This document shows positions 1 through 5,599 of a stretch of 7,333 bases of DNA, piece by piece. The stretch covers positions 1 through 7,333 of the forward strand of contig CAMLRV010000108.1 in the NCBI GenBank assembly GCA_946482495.1. The letters are read 5' to 3'. The notes below the pieces were generated by a model, which saw nothing but the letters and a program-made list of their open reading frames with translations, did no database searches and was not told the origin of the DNA. The number at the start of each line of letters is the position of its first letter. Position 1 is the stretch's first letter. Both the position numbers and the translations under genes were made by a program. The stretch is from an uncultured Flavobacteriia bacterium. Its GTDB lineage: Bacteria; Bacteroidota; Bacteroidia; Flavobacteriales; Flavobacteriaceae.

Positions 1-136
1 CGGCATGAATTCCTGCAACAATTTGAAATAAATTGCAAATCTCTGTATGCTTTAAAAAACCTGTAGCATAACAATGTTGAAACCCAATTTCAAAATCATG
101 TGTGTAAATAGAAGTAAAGTCTGGAGAAACAGGCAT
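1..136 (-). CDS. Probable acyl-ACP thioesterase, N-terminal part (runs off the window)
   Basis: An ATG at 136-134 opens a minus-strand frame that stays open to the window edge (45 codons plus one base). The peptide starts MPVSPDFTSIYTHDFEIGF and later contains FLKHTEICNLFQIVAGIHA. This resembles the start of the hot-dog-fold acyl-ACP thioesterases of flavobacteria as I remember them, which begin with FTS, then an EI-F-QC stretch, then a LKYTDLCNLLQ-like helix. Such enzymes hydrolyse acyl-acyl carrier protein to free fatty acid in the cytoplasm, and the full protein should be about 240-250 residues. It lies 26 bp downstream of miaA in the same direction, and that spacer consists of a 7-bp repeat array ending next to the ATG. 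The catalytic residues lie outside the window, so the assignment rests on N-terminal resemblance alone. Other hot-dog thioesterases remain possible. Confidence 0.6.
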   Translation of the reverse strand, partial: MPVSPDFTSIYTHDFEIGFQHCYATGFLKHTEICNLFQIVAGIHA

Positions 137-185
137 TTGATTTAAGATTTGAGATTTACGATTTACGAATTTTGGATTTGTGATT
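137..185. repeat. Degenerate 7-bp tandem array covering the thioesterase-miaA spacer and the miaA 3' end
   Basis: Read on the plus strand, four consecutive units fit xxGATTT: TTGATTT at 137-143, AAGATTT at 144-150, GAGATTT at 151-157 and ACGATTT at 158-164. Three more decayed units follow to 185. The array fills the whole 26-bp spacer, includes the miaA stop codon (163-165) and encodes the last residues of MiaA. On the minus strand the unit reads as CGTAAAT or CTTAAAT, the same family as the array at 3261-3288 but in the opposite orientation. Confidence 0.75.
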
Positions 186-1089
186 CGATTTCTTCAATTA
201 TTTTTTTTCTATCAGTTTCAAAATCGAACCAAGTTGCATTTTCAGTTCGTTTAAACCATGTCATTTGACGTTTTGAAAATCTGCGTGTGTTCATTTTGAT
301 TTGTTCAATGGCTTCGTTTAAAGAAATTTTCTCATTGAAATAATCAAATAATTCTCGGTAACCAACAGTTTGCAAGGCATTTAAATTCTGATTTGGAAGT
401 AAAGTTTTTACTTCATTAATCAAGCCTTCATTTACCATAATATCCACACGCTGGTTAATTCGGTTGTACATAATTTCTCTATCAGCTTCTAAACCAATGA
501 CAATTGGAGTGAAGTTTCTAGTGTTTTTGCGTTTACCAATAAAACTAGAATAGGGAAGTCCAGTTCCTATACAAACCTCAACAAAGCGTTTCATGCGTTG
601 CGGATTTTGTAACGTTTGTGGGTTTTCAGATAGTATTTTTTGATAAAATTCGATGTCTAATTCTTGTAATTTTTCTTGAAGAAATTCGATACCTAATTCA
701 TCATATTTAGAATTAATTTCAGTACGAATACTTTCATCAATATCTGGAAATTCATCGAAACCTTTTAAAACGGCATCGACATATAAACCTGAACCTCCAA
801 CCATAATTTGGATGTTATTTTTCTGAAATAATTCTTCTAATTTAGTTAGAGCTTCTTGTTCAAAATCGCCAACTGAATAATGTTCGAAAATGGATTTATT
901 TTGAATGAAATGATGTGGAGCAGCAGTTAATTCTTCTTCAGATGGAACGGCAGTACCAATTGACATTTCTTTAAAAAATTGTCGACTATCACAAGAAATA
1001 ATATCACAACCAAAATGTTGCGCCAAAGCAATACTTAAGGAAGTCTTTCCTATGGCTGTTGGACCGATAATGGTAATGAGATAATTCAA
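163..1089 (-). CDS. miaA: tRNA dimethylallyltransferase MiaA
   Basis: MiaA transfers a dimethylallyl group from dimethylallyl diphosphate to N6 of adenosine 37 in tRNAs that read UNN codons, which improves decoding. It acts in the cytoplasm as a single-domain enzyme. The 308-residue length is typical. Visible family motifs are the P-loop GPTAIGKTS (9-17), the IISCDSRQ segment with D34, S35, R36 and Q37, VGGSGLY (97-103), NPQRMKRFVEV (162-172), TVGYRE (241-246) and RRFSKRQMTWFKR (269-281) near the C-terminus. The start is TTG at 1089-1087: an in-frame stop lies at 1101-1099, no ATG lies between, and the P-loop begins only eight codons later. It follows the exonuclease gene by 62 bp and precedes the thioesterase by 26 bp, all co-directional. 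The last few codons and the stop lie in a 7-bp repeat array, so the C-terminal tail is probably variable. Confidence 0.97.
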   Translation of the reverse strand: MNYLITIIGPTAIGKTSLSIALAQHFGCDIISCDSRQFFKEMSIGTAVPSEEELTAAPHHFIQNKSIFEHYSVGDFEQEALTKLEELFQKNNIQIMVGGSGLYVDAVLKGFDEFPDIDESIRTEINSKYDELGIEFLQEKLQELDIEFYQKILSENPQTLQNPQRMKRFVEVCIGTGLPYSSFIGKRKNTRNFTPIVIGLEADREIMYNRINQRVDIMVNEGLINEVKTLLPNQNLNALQTVGYRELFDYFNEKISLNEAIEQIKMNTRRFSKRQMTWFKRTENATWFDFETDRKKIIEEIESQIQNS

Positions 1090-1117
1090 TTTTTCTATTT
1101 AATATTATTTGCAAAAT

Positions 1118-1152
1118 TTCCAGCTTCCAACTTCAATCTTTCGACTTTGAGT
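1118..1152. repeat. Degenerate 7-bp tandem array in the miaA-exonuclease spacer
   Basis: On the plus strand the units are TTCCAGC (1118-1124), TTCCAAC (1125-1131), TTCAATC (1132-1138), then the weaker TTTCGAC (1139-1145) and TTTGAGT (1146-1152). On the minus strand the best unit reads GTTGGAA. The array reaches the stop codon of the exonuclease gene (1154-1152). Only the first three units are convincing; the last two are placed by register. Confidence 0.55.
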
Positions 1153-2513
1153 TAAAACTTCATAATTCGCATTACTTTATTTTTTCTCAAATAACTTTTG
1201 ATAATATGAGTGGTATCGCGGTTATTTTGCATCGGGATAAGAATATTTTTTAGCACATCTGCATTCGTAATTTGATAATTCAAATCGAAGAAGCAATAGC
1301 CTTTGTAAACTCCATTTTCAATTAAAACGGCACAGCGTTCTTCAATTGTTCTGCCTTTGTCAACCACAACCATACTGTTGTTATCAAATTGTAGTTCATC
1401 AATACAGTTATGAACACGTTCGTTGTAGGTTTCAGTATTTTCTTCCTGAATACAAGCACCAAAACATTCTTTAAGTTTATATTGAAAACAAGCGGCCTTA
1501 CTTTCATATAATCCGTTTATTTTTTGACATAAATGATGATTCGATGTTACTCGGAATAATAAATTTCTTCCTTCTTGTAAACTTACAAATGAAGTGATTT
1601 CTTTTTTTCTACCATCTGCTTTTTCAATCGATAAGGCTAAATATCCATTTGTATCAACATGAGAATACATCGCAAAATTGAAAAGCGTTTTACGTTGTGC
1701 TCTGTTGTATAGAGGTTTATTAATTTTAATTTCCTCCGATTCTTTCAAAAGAGCTATTAATTCGGAACCTGTTTCTTCAAAAGTTACGGCATACACATCA
1801 CGTTGAATTTTTTTACTTTTCGAATTTGAGCCCGTAAAATGTTGATTCACACGTTTTTTAATGTTTTTACTTTTTCCAATATATATTAAATCACCTTTTT
1901 CATTATGAATATAGTAGATACCCGTTTTTGATGGTAATTTCTCAACGATGTCTAATAATTTTGGTGATAAACCAGCTTTGATTTCCGTTTTTACAAAACT
2001 TTTTACGATTTCTTTTTCTAAATCTTTAGCCAATAACATTTTGAATAACTTCACTGTTGCCATGGCATCTCCACTTGCTCTGTGTCTGTCTGCCATCGGG
2101 ATTCCCAACGAGCGCACCAATTTTCCTAAACTATAGGATGGTAAATTTGGAATGATCTTTTTGGCTAATTCTACGGTACAAAGTGTAGGTTTTTTAAAAT
2201 CGTAACCTAATCTTCTGAATTCGGTTTGTAAAATTCGGTAATCGAAACTCGCGTTATGAGCCACTACAATTGTGCCTTCAGTAATTTCAATAATTCGTTT
2301 GGCTACTTCATAAAACTTTGGTGCACTACGAAGCATGGCACTATTAATACCCGTTAGTTTTACTACAAAAGGTTGTATAGGTTTTTCCGGATTCACCAAA
2401 CTTATAAACTGATCCACAACTTCTTGTCCGTCAAATTTATAAATGGCAATTTCTGTAATACCTTCCTCATTGTATTGTCCGCCCGTGGTTTCTATGTCGA
2501 TTATTGAGTACAA
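1152..2513 (-). CDS. DnaQ-like DEDDh 3'-5' exonuclease fused to a UvrC-like GIY-YIG nuclease region
   Basis: The 453 residues divide into three parts. Residues 1-165 form a DEDDh exonuclease like DNA polymerase III epsilon: D6 and E8 in SIIDIETTGG, HNASFD with D91, and HRASGD with H144 and D149 are all present. Residues 195-272 form a GIY-YIG domain with GIY (198-200), YIG (211-213), R221, a likely catalytic E258 and the closing PLYN (267-270). The remainder resembles the UvrC region after GIY-YIG, with C329, C342, C350 and C354. The UvrC helicase-binding, RNase H-like and helix-hairpin-helix parts are absent, so this is neither UvrC nor a plain epsilon subunit. Such fusions are known in Bacteroidota and Actinobacteria and probably act in DNA repair or processing (inference). 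The start is TTG at 2513-2511: an in-frame TGA lies a few codons upstream, and the first exonuclease motif begins at once. A 7-bp array abuts this start. Confidence 0.9.
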   Translation of the reverse strand: MYSIIDIETTGGQYNEEGITEIAIYKFDGQEVVDQFISLVNPEKPIQPFVVKLTGINSAMLRSAPKFYEVAKRIIEITEGTIVVAHNASFDYRILQTEFRRLGYDFKKPTLCTVELAKKIIPNLPSYSLGKLVRSLGIPMADRHRASGDAMATVKLFKMLLAKDLEKEIVKSFVKTEIKAGLSPKLLDIVEKLPSKTGIYYIHNEKGDLIYIGKSKNIKKRVNQHFTGSNSKSKKIQRDVYAVTFEETGSELIALLKESEEIKINKPLYNRAQRKTLFNFAMYSHVDTNGYLALSIEKADGRKKEITSFVSLQEGRNLLFRVTSNHHLCQKINGLYESKAACFQYKLKECFGACIQEENTETYNERVHNCIDELQFDNNSMVVVDKGRTIEERCAVLIENGVYKGYCFFDLNYQITNADVLKNILIPMQNNRDTTHIIKSYLRKNKVMRIMKF

Positions 2514-2546
2514 ATCAGTATGCAGTGTTCAGTTTTTAGTATTCAG
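2512..2546. repeat. 7-bp tandem array (CTGAACA type) at the start of the exonuclease gene
   Basis: Read on the minus strand there are five units in register: CTGAATA (2546-2540), CTAAAAA (2539-2533), CTGAACA (2532-2526), CTGCATA (2525-2519) and CTGATTT (2518-2512). The array occupies most of the 48-bp spacer below yggS and runs into the TTG start codon of the exonuclease gene (2513-2511). It also supplies the in-frame TGA that rules out an earlier start. The same units, in the same orientation, recur inside the yggS coding region at 2666-2693. Confidence 0.85.
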
Positions 2547-2561
2547 TTTAAAATAATTGTC

Positions 2562-3230
2562 TTATTGATAATTTCTATTGCCAAATATACTACTTCCAAT
2601 TCGAACCATTGTACTTCCACATGAAATTGCGAGTTGATAATCGCCAGACATTCCCATTGAGATAGTGTTCAGTTTACAGTTTTTAGTGTTCAGTGATTGA
2701 TTTTTATTAAAAATAGATTTCAAATGCTTGAATTCTTTTTCAATTTGTGATTGATTTTCTGTAAATGTTGCCATTCCCATTAGACCAACAATTTTGATAT
2801 TTTCTAAATTTTTAAAATTTTCAGATGTCAAAATCTCATTCAATTCCTCTTCATTCAAACCAAATTTTGTTTCTTCTTCTGCGATATGAACTTGTAATAA
2901 ACAATCAATAACTCTATTGTGTTTTTTGGCTTGTTTATTAATTTCTTCTAATAATTTCAAACTATCTACACCATGAACTAAACTCACGTATTCCGCCATA
3001 AACTTGACTTTATTGGTTTGTACGTGACCAATCATATGCCATTCGATATCTTTTGGCATTTGTTCCCATTTTTCGGTCATTTCCTGGATTTTGTTTTCTC
3101 CAAAAATGCGTTGACCAGCAGTATATGCTTCCATTAAATCTGAAACGGGTTTGGTTTTAGAAACCGCTACCAAAGTGACGTGAGTTGGAAGTTGGGATTT
3201 TATTTGAGTTAGGTTTTGAGCTATTGACAT
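2562..3230 (-). CDS. YggS/PROSC family PLP-binding homeostasis protein
   Basis: Members of this family (YggS, YlmE, human PLPBP) bind pyridoxal 5'-phosphate, show no clear enzyme activity and help keep PLP and amino/keto-acid pools balanced in the cytoplasm. The 222-residue length fits a single alanine-racemase-like barrel. Visible marks are AVSKTKP with the PLP-binding lysine K25, FGENKIQE (43-50), EWHMIGHVQTNK (63-74), the KFGL segment (122-125), SMGMS (191-195) and GSTMVRIG (205-212), which binds the phosphate. The ATG at 3230-3228 begins a standard N-terminus. The oddity is residues 180-189 before SMGMS. They are encoded by a 7-bp tandem array and show a 7-residue repeat, LNT at 180-182 and again at 187-189. 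This is the variable loop of the family, so function is probably kept. The gene lies between DUF1015 (63-bp spacer) and the exonuclease gene (48-bp spacer). Confidence 0.95.
   Translation of the reverse strand: MSIAQNLTQIKSQLPTHVTLVAVSKTKPVSDLMEAYTAGQRIFGENKIQEMTEKWEQMPKDIEWHMIGHVQTNKVKFMAEYVSLVHGVDSLKLLEEINKQAKKHNRVIDCLLQVHIAEEETKFGLNEEELNEILTSENFKNLENIKIVGLMGMATFTENQSQIEKEFKHLKSIFNKNQSLNTKNCKLNTISMGMSGDYQLAISCGSTMVRIGSSIFGNRNYQ
2666..2693 (-). repeat. 7-bp tandem array inside the yggS coding sequence
   Basis: On the minus strand two identical CTGAACA units (2693-2687 and 2672-2666) flank CTAAAAA (2686-2680) and CTGTAAA (2679-2673). A partial unit beginning CTA follows. These are the units of the array at 2512-2546, about 150 bp away in the same orientation. 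Because 7 is not a multiple of 3, the coding repeat has a 21-bp period, seen as LNT at residues 180-182 and 187-189 of the YggS protein. The frame is kept. Confidence 0.85.
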
Positions 3231-3260
3231 AACTTAAGTTTATTTTTATTCTTCAAACTT

Positions 3261-3288
3261 CGTAAATCAAAAATCGTAAATCGTATAT
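3261..3288. repeat. 7-bp tandem array (CGTAAAT type) in the yggS-DUF1015 spacer
   Basis: Four units in register on the plus strand: CGTAAAT (3261-3267), CAAAAAT (3268-3274), CGTAAAT (3275-3281) and CGTATAT (3282-3288). The array ends five bases before the DUF1015 stop codon region and fills about half of the 63-bp spacer. I see no promoter consensus in the rest of this spacer. Confidence 0.8.
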
Positions 3289-3293
3289 AAGAA

Positions 3294-4511
3294 TTACAAT
3301 TCATAAACCACCAAACCACTTCTAAACTTCGGTTCAATGTATGTTGATTTTGGAGGCATGATTAAATTGTTATCTGCGATAGTTTTAATTTCCGAAATGT
3401 TAGTCGGGTAGAGCATAAAACCTACTTCATATTCACCTTCATCAATCAAATCTTTAATTACTGAAATACTTTGTTTTCCTGGAATATAATCGATGCGTTC
3501 ATCGTTACGTAAATCCTCAATACCCAATAACGGATTTAAAACCGTGTTGTATAAAATTTGCGCATCTAAGTTTTCAAGAACAGAGGTTTCTTTTTGATTT
3601 TGTTTGAAGAATAATGCGTAAAAACTTCCATCTAAATACATTCCAAATTCGAACTTATTTTGAGGTTTCCACAATTCTTGATCTTTGGTTTTGATGATGA
3701 AATTTTCCGATAATTTTTTAATGAAATCGTCTTTCGTTAATCCATTTAAATCGCGAATAATTCTATTGAACTCATAAATTTTCACATTACTTTCGGCAAT
3801 TAAAAAACTCATGAAATAATTCAGATTATTGTTCCCTAAATGTTTGTCTTGTTCGTATAACAATTCCGCTGAAGCTGAACGATGGTGTCCATCTGCAATA
3901 TATAAATTTGGAATGTTTTCGAAATGATCTTGTAACCAATCTATTTCCGATTGTGTATCGATTTTCCACAACGTGTGCTTTTCTTTATTTGGAGTCGCGA
4001 AAGCATAAATAGGTTCGCTTTTTTTACGTAAAGAAATGAACGTATTTATTTCAACAGAATCAGGATACGTAATCAAAACAGGCTCGGTATTGAAACCTGT
4101 TTGATGTAAATAATCTTTAAATAATTCGACACGATATTGTAATGTATCTTCGTGTTTTTTGATGATGTTTTGCTGATAATCTTCTACTGAAGTTCCAGCA
4201 ATAATTCCAGTAAAAGTTTGACTTTTCGACTGAATTTCATACAAATAAAACACAGGTTTTTCTTCAGAAGTTAAAATATCTTCGTTTTTAAAATCCTGAT
4301 ATTTATGCAAAACTCCTTTAAAACGCTTGTCGATGGTAATTTTTTGAGAATGCACATACGCAGGATGAATCACGTGTAAAAACGAATACGGATTAAAATT
4401 TAACCAAGCAGCAAGCTCAGCCGAACTATAATCGTCATATGTTCTACAGGTTACCAACGCCACTTTATCTGCTGTGGGACGAACCGCTTTAAAAGGAATT
4501 ATTTTGCTCAT
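3294..4511 (-). CDS. DUF1015 family protein (function not established)
   Basis: A 405-residue protein of the DUF1015 family, found widely in bacteria and some archaea. Family signatures are an N-terminal IIPFKAVRPTADKVALVTC stretch (4-22), the IKKHEDT motif (117-123), the highly conserved YIADGHHRSASAE (204-216, with D207, G208, H209, H210 and R211), and LRNDERIDYIPG towards the C-terminus. There is no signal peptide or membrane segment, so it should be cytoplasmic. In many Bacteroidota I recall this family near serine biosynthesis genes, but no such gene is present here. The DGHHR sequence recalls the GxxRxxA box of ParB-fold kinases such as SerK, which suggests a nucleotide or phosphate site. 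That is speculation. The ATG at 4511-4509 fits the usual N-terminus. A large inverted 7-bp array lies directly upstream. Confidence 0.9.
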   Translation of the reverse strand: MSKIIPFKAVRPTADKVALVTCRTYDDYSSAELAAWLNFNPYSFLHVIHPAYVHSQKITIDKRFKGVLHKYQDFKNEDILTSEEKPVFYLYEIQSKSQTFTGIIAGTSVEDYQQNIIKKHEDTLQYRVELFKDYLHQTGFNTEPVLITYPDSVEINTFISLRKKSEPIYAFATPNKEKHTLWKIDTQSEIDWLQDHFENIPNLYIADGHHRSASAELLYEQDKHLGNNNLNYFMSFLIAESNVKIYEFNRIIRDLNGLTKDDFIKKLSENFIIKTKDQELWKPQNKFEFGMYLDGSFYALFFKQNQKETSVLENLDAQILYNTVLNPLLGIEDLRNDERIDYIPGKQSISVIKDLIDEGEYEVGFMLYPTNISEIKTIADNNLIMPPKSTYIEPKFRSGLVVYEL

Positions 4512-4516
4512 TTATT

Positions 4517-4591
4517 CAATTGATAATTGACAATTGACAATTAATAATTTGTGTGTGAAATTATCAATTATCAATTATCCATTGTTAATTA
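4517..4591. repeat. Inverted pair of 7-bp arrays (ATTGATA/ATTGACA type) forming a long imperfect palindrome
   Basis: The left arm (4517-4550) is built of ATTGATA and ATTGACA units, and the right arm (4558-4591) of the complementary TATCAAT units. Seven bases, GTGTGTG (4551-4557), lie between them. By hand alignment 27 of 34 positions pair. The structure fills almost the whole spacer between the DUF1015 start and the upstream dehydrogenase gene, and the right arm contains that gene's TAA stop (4591-4589). It could fold as an RNA hairpin in the transcript or as a DNA cruciform. No U-tract follows on either strand, so it is not a standard intrinsic terminator. Confidence 0.8.
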
Positions 4592-5479
4592 TTTAGAAAA
4601 TTGAGAAGAAACTTTCTCTGCTTTTTTGCTTTCAGAATAATCGTAGAAACCTTCACCAGATTTTACTCCTAATTTTCCAGCCATTACCATATTAACTAAT
4701 AACGGACATGGAGCGTATTTTGGATTTTTAAATCCGTCGTACATAACATTTAAGATAGATAAACAAACATCAAGTCCAATAAAATCAGCTAATTGTAATG
4801 GTCCCATTGGATGTGCCATACCTAATTTCATAACCGTATCGATTTCAGCAACTCCAGCTACACCATTGTATAACGTTTCGATAGATTCGTTAATCATTGG
4901 CATTAAAATTCTGTTTGCTACGAAACCTGGATAATCATTTACTTCTGTTGGAGTTTTTCCTAATTTCACAGATAAATCCATGATAATTTTAGTTACTTCA
5001 TTAGATGTAGAATAACCACGGATAATTTCAACCAATTTCATAATTGGCACCGGATTCATGAAGTGCATACCAATTACTCTTTCTGGATGAACCACTTGAG
5101 CTGCAATTTGAGTAATAGAAATTGAAGAAGTATTACTTGCTAAAATTACGTTATGGTCACAAATATCGCTTAATTGTTTAAAGATATTCATTTTTAAACC
5201 TACGTTTTCAGTCGCTGCTTCCACTACTAAATCACAACCAACTACACCATCTTTAACATCAGTGTAAGTAATAATGTTTGAAATTGTTTTGTGTTTGTCC
5301 TCTTCAGTAATACTTCCTTTAGTCACCATTCTGTCCAAGTTAGCGGCGATTGTTGCCATTCCTTTTTCTAATGATTTTTCAGAAATATCAATTAATTTTA
5401 CTGTAAAACCTGCTTGTGCAAATGTATGAGCAATTCCATTACCCATTGTTCCTGATCCTATTACGGCTACTTGTTTCAT
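4589..5479 (-). CDS. 3-hydroxybutyryl-CoA dehydrogenase
   Basis: This enzyme interconverts (S)-3-hydroxyacyl-CoA and 3-oxoacyl-CoA with NAD(P), here most likely the short-chain 3-hydroxybutyryl/acetoacetyl pair, in beta-oxidation-like or butyrate-type acyl-CoA metabolism. The 296-residue length matches single-function members (HBD/PaaH), without the hydratase domain of FadB. The Rossmann domain shows VAVIGSGTMGNGIA (4-17) and D31 at the end of the second strand. By alignment to human HAD, the catalytic set is S118 in SNTSS, H139 in GMHFMNPVP, E151 and N189 in PGFVANR. The C-terminal dimer domain has AHPMGPLQLADFIGLD (222-237) and GVKSGEGFYDY (271-281). The ATG at 5479-5477 sits three codons before the first beta strand. 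The leader upstream is a GC-rich repeat element, and the stop codon lies in an inverted heptamer array. The physiological substrate cannot be fixed from sequence. Confidence 0.93.
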   Translation of the reverse strand: MKQVAVIGSGTMGNGIAHTFAQAGFTVKLIDISEKSLEKGMATIAANLDRMVTKGSITEEDKHKTISNIITYTDVKDGVVGCDLVVEAATENVGLKMNIFKQLSDICDHNVILASNTSSISITQIAAQVVHPERVIGMHFMNPVPIMKLVEIIRGYSTSNEVTKIIMDLSVKLGKTPTEVNDYPGFVANRILMPMINESIETLYNGVAGVAEIDTVMKLGMAHPMGPLQLADFIGLDVCLSILNVMYDGFKNPKYAPCPLLVNMVMAGKLGVKSGEGFYDYSESKKAEKVSSQFSK

Positions 5480-5482
5480 TTT

Positions 5483-5599
5483 GTAAGCCCCTAAATCCCC
5501 GAAGGGGACTTTCCTACTAGGGGTAAGTAGGGTTTTAATTATTTGTTATAAATTTTAGTTTTTTTTTAATGTTCCCACTTTGGGGGTTAGGAGGCTTTA
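5483..5599. repeat. GC-rich inverted-repeat element filling the oxidoreductase-dehydrogenase spacer (possible non-autonomous element)
   Basis: The left end begins GTAAGCCCCTAAATCCCC (5483-5500). The right end, read on the minus strand from 5599, begins AAAGCCTCCTAACCCCCAAA after the first T. The two ends are imperfect inverted copies, about 115 bp in all. Each end carries its own small hairpin: CCCC-GAA-GGGG at 5497-5507, and TCCCA-CTT-TGGGG at 5573-5585. A third inverted pair, CCTACT (5513-5518) and AGTAGG (5526-5531), lies inside. The middle is AT-rich with nine T at 5559-5567. The G- and C-rich ends stand out against the AT-rich surroundings. The element supplies the stop codon of the oxidoreductase gene (5599-5597) and comes within a few bases of the dehydrogenase ATG. 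No coding capacity is seen. It resembles G/C-rich repeats I remember from flavobacterial spacers. Confidence 0.65.

Noticed and set aside
1322..1507. 61-codon minus-strand open frame
   Set aside because: It lies wholly within the exonuclease/GIY-YIG gene in another frame and has no recognisable motif.
1948..2136. 62-codon plus-strand open frame
   Set aside because: Antisense to the well-supported exonuclease gene, with no motif and no promoter; a by-product of the coding sequence.
1152..2513. Calling this gene uvrC or dnaQ
   Set aside because: It lacks the UvrC C-terminal nuclease and helix-hairpin-helix parts, and it carries a GIY-YIG domain that epsilon subunits do not have.
2512..2693. 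Repeats as a CRISPR array
   Set aside because: The units are 7 bp, degenerate and contiguous, with no spacers and no cas genes.
3183..3210. Possible AGTTGGA heptamer repeats near the 5' end of yggS
   Set aside because: Only two units agree, and the encoded IKSQLPTH segment is ordinary for the N-terminus of this family, so chance is enough to explain it.
5559..5567. Run of nine T as the tail of an intrinsic terminator
   Set aside because: On the plus strand no stable GC-rich stem directly precedes the run, and no plus-strand gene needs termination here. On the minus strand it reads as A, which is not a terminator tail.
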